Assembly: GCA_964610205.1 (NCBI GenBank)
Contig: CAZSVI010000022.1
Location: 1 to 36,364, forward strand
DNA from: CAZSVI01 sp964610205
GTDB lineage: Bacteria; Bacillota; Clostridia; DSM-8532
Length of the DNA stretch: 36,364 nucleotides
Direction of reading: 5' to 3'
Shown here: piece by piece, positions 32,771 to 36,364 of the stretch
Layout of the letters: every line of letters starts with the position of its first letter
Numbering within the stretch: the stretch's first letter is position 1
The notes under the pieces: model-generated
The model's input: only the letters and a program-made list of their open reading frames with translations
Told to the model about the DNA's origin: nothing
The model's database searches: none
Program-made: the position numbers and the translations under genes

Positions 32771-32842
32771 ATTGCGTGCCAAAATGCGGGCGCTAAAGCG
32801 CAACCCTGCGTGTTTTGTGTGCAATGTGCGGCGAGCGCTTGA
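32771..32842. repeat. GC-rich palindromic repeat, copy 2
   Basis: This degenerate copy of the 28755-28837 element retains TTGCGTGCCAAAATGCG, GGCGCTAAAGCGC and GCGGCGAGCG. Several arm differences would still pair as G-U in RNA. It ends just before the ribosome binding site of the MetH activation gene. Confidence 0.6.
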
Positions 32843-32864
32843 TAAAAAAGCAGGAGCATTACAT

Positions 32865-33539
32865 ATGGGAGAAGTACATGTTTTTCAACATATTCAGGCC
32901 CCATACCGGAAGAGCTTGATATATACGCGGCTCGGTTATGAAAAAAAGAATACCCTCCTTGAACCCGAGCGAAGGAAACAGATGGACAGATGGATTCGGG
33001 AGGCGGAGTTACTTTGCAATGTTACTGTTATTTATAAAAAGGTGTGCATTAAGGTTAATGACCGTTGTGTTATTATACCGGAGGGAATTACGCTTGAAAG
33101 TACTTCCCTGGCCAAGCTTTTGGGAAATTCAGAGGAAGCGGTAATAATGGCTTCGACAGGCGGCTATGACATTATGAATCAGATCCAGAGGCTTCAGGAT
33201 ATGGATGAAATGGCAAGAGCACTGGTATACGATACTGCCGCGTCAGAAATTACCGATGCCGGTCTGGATTGGTTGATGGCATATCTAAAGCAGCAGTTGA
33301 CGCGAGAGGGTCAGACATTAACACATATGAGGTACAGCCCGGGTTACGGTGACCTTAAGCTTTACAATCAGATAGTTTTTTATAATCAACTGGAATTGGG
33401 AAAAGCAGGAGTAAAAATAACTCCCAAATATATGTTAATACCCGAGAAAACTGTAACAGCGATTGTTGGAATTCAAAAAGGCCGATTGAAGTTGGCAAGT
33501 AAGCAAGGGGGAGACGGTAATGACAAAACACCAGTTTAA
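32865..33539 (+). CDS. Methionine synthase reactivation-domain protein
   Basis: This 224-residue protein is a stand-alone version of the MetH C-terminal activation domain, which binds AdoMet and reductively remethylates oxidised cob(II)alamin. The marker is RYSPGYGDLKLYNQ (about 160-173), equivalent to the AdoMet-binding RxSPGYG of MetH, followed by a KITPKYMLIPEKTVTAIVGI end. GCAGGAG lies about 8 nt before the ATG at 32865; the upstream in-frame extension runs through the palindromic repeat and is not used. The last 20 nt overlap metH, so the two are translationally coupled. It supplies the domain missing from the short MetH next to it. Confidence 0.88.
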   Translation: MGEVHVFQHIQAPYRKSLIYTRLGYEKKNTLLEPERRKQMDRWIREAELLCNVTVIYKKVCIKVNDRCVIIPEGITLESTSLAKLLGNSEEAVIMASTGGYDIMNQIQRLQDMDEMARALVYDTAASEITDAGLDWLMAYLKQQLTREGQTLTHMRYSPGYGDLKLYNQIVFYNQLELGKAGVKITPKYMLIPEKTVTAIVGIQKGRLKLASKQGGDGNDKTPV

Positions 33540-35910
33540 CGAATGGGTTTCAAATGGAATAAGGATTTTGGATGGAGCAACGGGAACACAGCTTCAGAAA
33601 TCAGGGATGCCCCTTGGTGTATGTCCTGAGAAATGGGTTCTTGAAAACCCGGATTCTATTGTTAATATTCAGTCCGAATATATCGAAAATGGTTCTGAGA
33701 TGATATATACCTGCACATTAGGTGCAAACAGTCTGAAACTAAAGGAATTTGGAATCGAACACACAGTCGGTATTAACCGTGAGCTTGCCAGGCTTTCAAA
33801 GGAAGCTGCCTCGGGGAGGGTTCCGGTAGCCGGGGATATCGCTCCTACCGGCCAACTGATGGAGCCCTTCGGCATGTATTCATTTGAGGAGATAGTTGAA
33901 ATTTACAAAGAACAGGTACAGGGGCTTTTGGAAGGCGGAGTTGATTTGTTTGTTGTTGAAACCATGATGGATATACAGGAGGCGCGGGCTGCGCTGCTGG
34001 CTGTGAAAGAGAGCTGTGATCTTCCCGTAATGGTGACGATGACCTTTGAACGGGGCGGTCATACGATAAACGGAACGGATCCTCTGACCGCATTGATTAC
34101 CCTTCAAAGCCTTGGCGCGGATGCAGTTGGATGCAATTGTTCCACAGGCCCCAAAGAGATGCTGGCGATTATCAGCGAATTGAAGCCCTTCGCGGGAGTT
34201 CCATTGATAGCCAAGCCGAACGCGGGCATGCCCAAACTTGTAAATGGAGAAACGGTGTTCGATATGGATGCCGGTGTGTTTGCGGGATATACCCAAGCTT
34301 TTATCGAAGCGGGAGTAAATCTGTTTGGTGGCTGCTGTGGGACGTCACCGGCATATATCAATAAAATTTCAAAAACAGCCCGTGGGCAAAAGGGTATAAA
34401 CATTAAGCATAAAGAAGGGGTTTTATTACTGTCATCCTCCCGGAAGACTGTATCCATCAGCAGAAGCCTGCCTCTTTGCGTTATCGGGGAACGGATTAAT
34501 CCAACCGGAAAGAAAAAACTGCGTGAGGAATTGCGGGAAGGCTCTATGGAACTCGTCACCGAATACGCGATGGATCAGATAGATGAAGGAGCGCTGGTTC
34601 TGGATGTGAATGCCGGTGTCCCGGATATTGATGAAGCAAAAACATTGACGGAAATGGTTAAAACCCTAAGTTCCATGGTTCAGGTTCCGCTATGCCTGGA
34701 TTCTTCATCGCCTCAGGCATTGGAGTCGGCTTTGAGAGTTTATCCCGGAAGAGCTTTGATTAACTCTATATCCGCCGAAGAGAAAAAACTGAAGGAAATC
34801 CTTCCGGTGGCCGCAAAGTACGGGGCCGCCTTTATTCTGCTTCCGTTGGATGACGAAGGGGTTCCCGAGAAGGCTGAGGAGAGAATAAGAATTATTCGAA
34901 AAGTATACAGTGAAGCACAAAAGTTTGGTTATTCCAAAGAGGATATTCTGGCGGACGGTCTTGTTATGACCATAGCCTCCAATCAGGAAGCCTCTCTGGA
35001 AGCCCTTAAAGTATTCAAGTGGAGTTATGAAGAGTTTGGTGTCAATACTGTAATGGGGTTGTCGAACATCTCGTTCGGACTTCCGGAAAGAGCCTGGATA
35101 AATACGGCTTTTCTTGCTATGGCAATATCACAAGGGCTATCGGCGGCTATTATGAATCCCGGTGCGGAAATATTGATGCATATTAAAAGAGCCGGTGATG
35201 CTCTAACCGGAAAGGACCACAGCAGTATACACTATATTAAAGCTTATGGAGAAAAAAACGGGACAAAAGAAGAGCGAAGACAGGGAGATCCTGTTTATAA
35301 TGCCATTTTGGAAGGCAGCAGGGAAGAAGGGCTTTCATCAATAAAAAAAGCGCTGAATAGTGGCGCAGCTCCTCAGGTATTGGTGGATCAGCACTTAATT
35401 CCGGCTATTACAAAAGTAGGGGAGCTGTATGCGAAAAGAGTGTATTTCCTGCCGCAGTTAATCCAGAGCGCTGAGACGATGAAAATTGCAATGGGTTTAT
35501 TAAGTCCGTTACTGGAGGCCGGCGGCAGCACCGGTAAAAAAGGCAGGATTGTTCTGGCGACAGTAAAAGGGGATATTCACGATATAGGAAAAAACATTGT
35601 GGGGCTTATGCTGAAAAATTATGGTTTTGAAGTGTTTGATCTGGGCAAGGATGTTTCCTGTGAAGCTATTATCAATAAAGCCCATGAATGCGGTGCGGAT
35701 ATAATTGCCCTGTCTGCCCTTATGACAACCACAATGGTGGAAATGCGACAGGTGGTAAAAAAAGTCCGGGAAGAAGGTATTCCGGCAAAAGTAATGATTG
35801 GCGGCGCCGTCGTTGACAAAGGTTATGCCGTGGAAATCGGAGCCGACGCTTACGCAGGGGATGCGTACATGGCGGTTAAAAAAGCCGAAATGCTGTTAAT
35901 TCATAAGTAG
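33520..35910 (+). CDS. metH: Cobalamin-dependent methionine synthase lacking the activation domain
   Basis: MetH transfers the methyl group of 5-methyl-THF to homocysteine through B12. The 796-residue protein has the homocysteine domain (about 1-285) with zinc ligands C207, C272 and C273. The pterin-binding domain (about 315-560; GERINPTGKKKLRE) follows, then the B12 cap (about 585-665) and the B12 domain with the axial His in DIHDIG (H687). The AdoMet reactivation domain of full-length MetH (about 1200 residues) is absent and is encoded by the overlapping upstream gene. GGGGGAG precedes the ATG. This split form is common in anaerobic Clostridia. Confidence 0.95.
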   Translation: MTKHQFNEWVSNGIRILDGATGTQLQKSGMPLGVCPEKWVLENPDSIVNIQSEYIENGSEMIYTCTLGANSLKLKEFGIEHTVGINRELARLSKEAASGRVPVAGDIAPTGQLMEPFGMYSFEEIVEIYKEQVQGLLEGGVDLFVVETMMDIQEARAALLAVKESCDLPVMVTMTFERGGHTINGTDPLTALITLQSLGADAVGCNCSTGPKEMLAIISELKPFAGVPLIAKPNAGMPKLVNGETVFDMDAGVFAGYTQAFIEAGVNLFGGCCGTSPAYINKISKTARGQKGINIKHKEGVLLLSSSRKTVSISRSLPLCVIGERINPTGKKKLREELREGSMELVTEYAMDQIDEGALVLDVNAGVPDIDEAKTLTEMVKTLSSMVQVPLCLDSSSPQALESALRVYPGRALINSISAEEKKLKEILPVAAKYGAAFILLPLDDEGVPEKAEERIRIIRKVYSEAQKFGYSKEDILADGLVMTIASNQEASLEALKVFKWSYEEFGVNTVMGLSNISFGLPERAWINTAFLAMAISQGLSAAIMNPGAEILMHIKRAGDALTGKDHSSIHYIKAYGEKNGTKEERRQGDPVYNAILEGSREEGLSSIKKALNSGAAPQVLVDQHLIPAITKVGELYAKRVYFLPQLIQSAETMKIAMGLLSPLLEAGGSTGKKGRIVLATVKGDIHDIGKNIVGLMLKNYGFEVFDLGKDVSCEAIINKAHECGADIIALSALMTTTMVEMRQVVKKVREEGIPAKVMIGGAVVDKGYAVEIGADAYAGDAYMAVKKAEMLLIHK

Positions 35911-35912
35911 AG

Positions 35913-36050
35913 TTATAACGAGGAACCAAGATATCCCCCACCTCTATAGGCGGCCTGTATGGTATGCTGTTTATAGGCATACAGGCCACGAATTAATGAA
36001 GTGTATTTTAGCCCCTCGGGCTAAAAGCACGTGGTGGCGGGTATGGGTTG
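35913..36050 (+). ncRNA. Candidate structured RNA after metH, including post-stop repeat copy B
   Basis: The stretch starts with TATAACGAGGAACCA and a CCCCCACC block (35935-35942). It then forms a 10-bp stem (35952-35961 with 35978-35987) and a 9-bp stem TTTTAGCCC/GGGCTAAAA (36006-36014 with 36018-36026). GGTGG and GGG (36033-36041) can pair back with the CCCCCACC block, closing a multi-branched fold. It lies between metH and the tRNA promoter. It could be an RNA gene, a 3'-end structure of the met transcript or the end of an IS200/IS605-like remnant. Confidence 0.45.
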
Positions 36051-36080
36051 TATATGGCATATAAATTTTCAGGAATAATC

Positions 36081-36109
36081 TTGACGAAATTCGGGGTGCA
36101 TGCTACAAT
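36081..36109 (+). promoter_or_regulatory. Promoter of the tRNA cluster
   Basis: TTGACG (36081-36086) and TACAAT (36104-36109) are 17 nt apart, 29 nt before tRNA-Met. Confidence 0.75.
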
Positions 36110-36138
36110 GATAAAGCGTCTTAAGGATGCATACTCAC

Positions 36139-36215
36139 GGCGGCGTAGCTCAGTTGGCCAGAGCATGCGGTTCATACCCGCAGTGTCGGTGGTTCGACCC
36201 CACTCGCCGCTACCA
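36139..36215 (+). tRNA. tRNA-Met (CAU anticodon), elongator type
   Basis: A complete cloverleaf of 77 nt with encoded CCA is present. The anticodon loop is TTCATAC (36171-36177). The acceptor stem GGCGGCG pairs with CGCCGCT with a G-U first pair, D-stem GCTC/GAGC and T-arm GGTGG-TTCGACC. The first pair is G-U rather than the C-A mismatch of initiators, favouring elongator tRNA-Met. Because the anticodon is CAU, the TilS substrate tRNA-Ile(CAU) cannot be fully excluded. Confidence 0.9.
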
Positions 36216-36221
36216 TTTTAA

Positions 36222-36304
36222 TGGCGAGAAGTGAGAGGTGAGAAGTGAGAAGGCAAATGGCTCAGCCAAAGCAAATCTCACTTGTTACATCCCACTTCTC
36301 CCAT
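36222..36304. repeat. Imperfect hairpin with heptamer repeats between tRNA genes
   Basis: A run of GAAGTGA/GAGGTGA heptamers (36228-36250) is mirrored by an imperfect inverted copy (36277-36304) around a small TGGC/GCCA hairpin (36258-36268). It may be a processing structure or a small dispersed element inserted in the tRNA operon. Confidence 0.6.
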
Positions 36305-36310
36305 TATTAC

Positions 36311-36364
36311 GGCCCATTGGTCAAGCGGTTAAGACACCGCCCTTTCACGGCGGTAACAGGGGTT
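36311..36364 (+). tRNA. tRNA-Glu (UUC anticodon), 3' end outside window
   Basis: The 5' acceptor strand GGCCCAT, D-arm and an anticodon stem-loop CCGCC-CTTTCAC-GGCGG with anticodon TTC are visible. The window ends within the T-arm. Same strand and 95 nt after tRNA-Met, probably in one transcript. Confidence 0.92.

Noticed and set aside
32400..32864. SAM or cobalamin riboswitch before the methionine genes
   Set aside because: I looked for the conserved cores and did not recognise either.

Overview
The window reads as chromosomal DNA from a low-to-mid GC, anaerobic, spore-former-type Firmicute (class Clostridia). The evidence is the set of housekeeping genes (veg, rpsR, a MazG-like gene between rpsR and rplI, dnaB, tilS-hpt-ftsH), strong AGGAGG-type ribosome binding sites with frequent TTG/GTG starts, a T-box leader, and anaerobic enzymes (formate-THF ligase, indolepyruvate:ferredoxin oxidoreductase, ADP-forming acyl-CoA synthetase). 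A plant-polysaccharide-degrading cluster III type Clostridium would fit the GH78 rhamnosidase. Species cannot be fixed from sequence reading alone.

Layout. 1-493: start of formate-THF ligase, leftward and cut by the window edge. 981-2981: veg, a small cupin and an iron-type alcohol dehydrogenase. 3201-10248: core housekeeping block rpsR / mazG-like-rplI-dnaB / tilS-hpt-ftsH. 10464-13669: three-gene membrane module (SPFH protein with zinc ribbons, zinc-ribbon membrane protein, TPM-domain protein) equivalent to Bacillus ydjI-ydjG-ydjH but without the PspA gene. 13739-18953: probable 2-hydroxyacid operon (ADP-forming acyl-CoA synthetase with reversed domain order, GlcD-type FAD dehydrogenase, LarA-like protein). 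18997-20685 (-): exported, membrane-anchored protein of unknown function. 20704-21228: non-coding stretch holding an inverted-repeat element. 21229-24918: GH78 alpha-L-rhamnosidase diverging from its likely AraC regulator, with tandem operator repeats between them. 24999-25088: fragment of a ROK-family gene.

25114-32435 (all -): the most interesting region. A promoter and a T-box leader whose specifier reads UGG (Trp) precede a TrpP-like transporter gene and an ECF module (two ATPases and EcfT). These are followed by iorA, iorB and an aryl-acetate CoA ligase gene. Together they suggest uptake and oxidative fermentation of tryptophan or other aromatic amino acids. A roughly 250-nt structured leader after the T-box and a very long hairpin between ecfT and iorA are unexplained. 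32865-35910: methionine synthase split into a separate reactivation protein and a catalytic MetH. 35913-36364: a structured non-coding stretch, then tRNA-Met and the 5' part of tRNA-Glu.

Several dispersed short elements recur: a post-stop-codon repeat (three copies), a GC-rich palindrome (two copies) and a hairpin spacer between tRNAs. No transposase gene, CRISPR array, rRNA or phage gene was seen.
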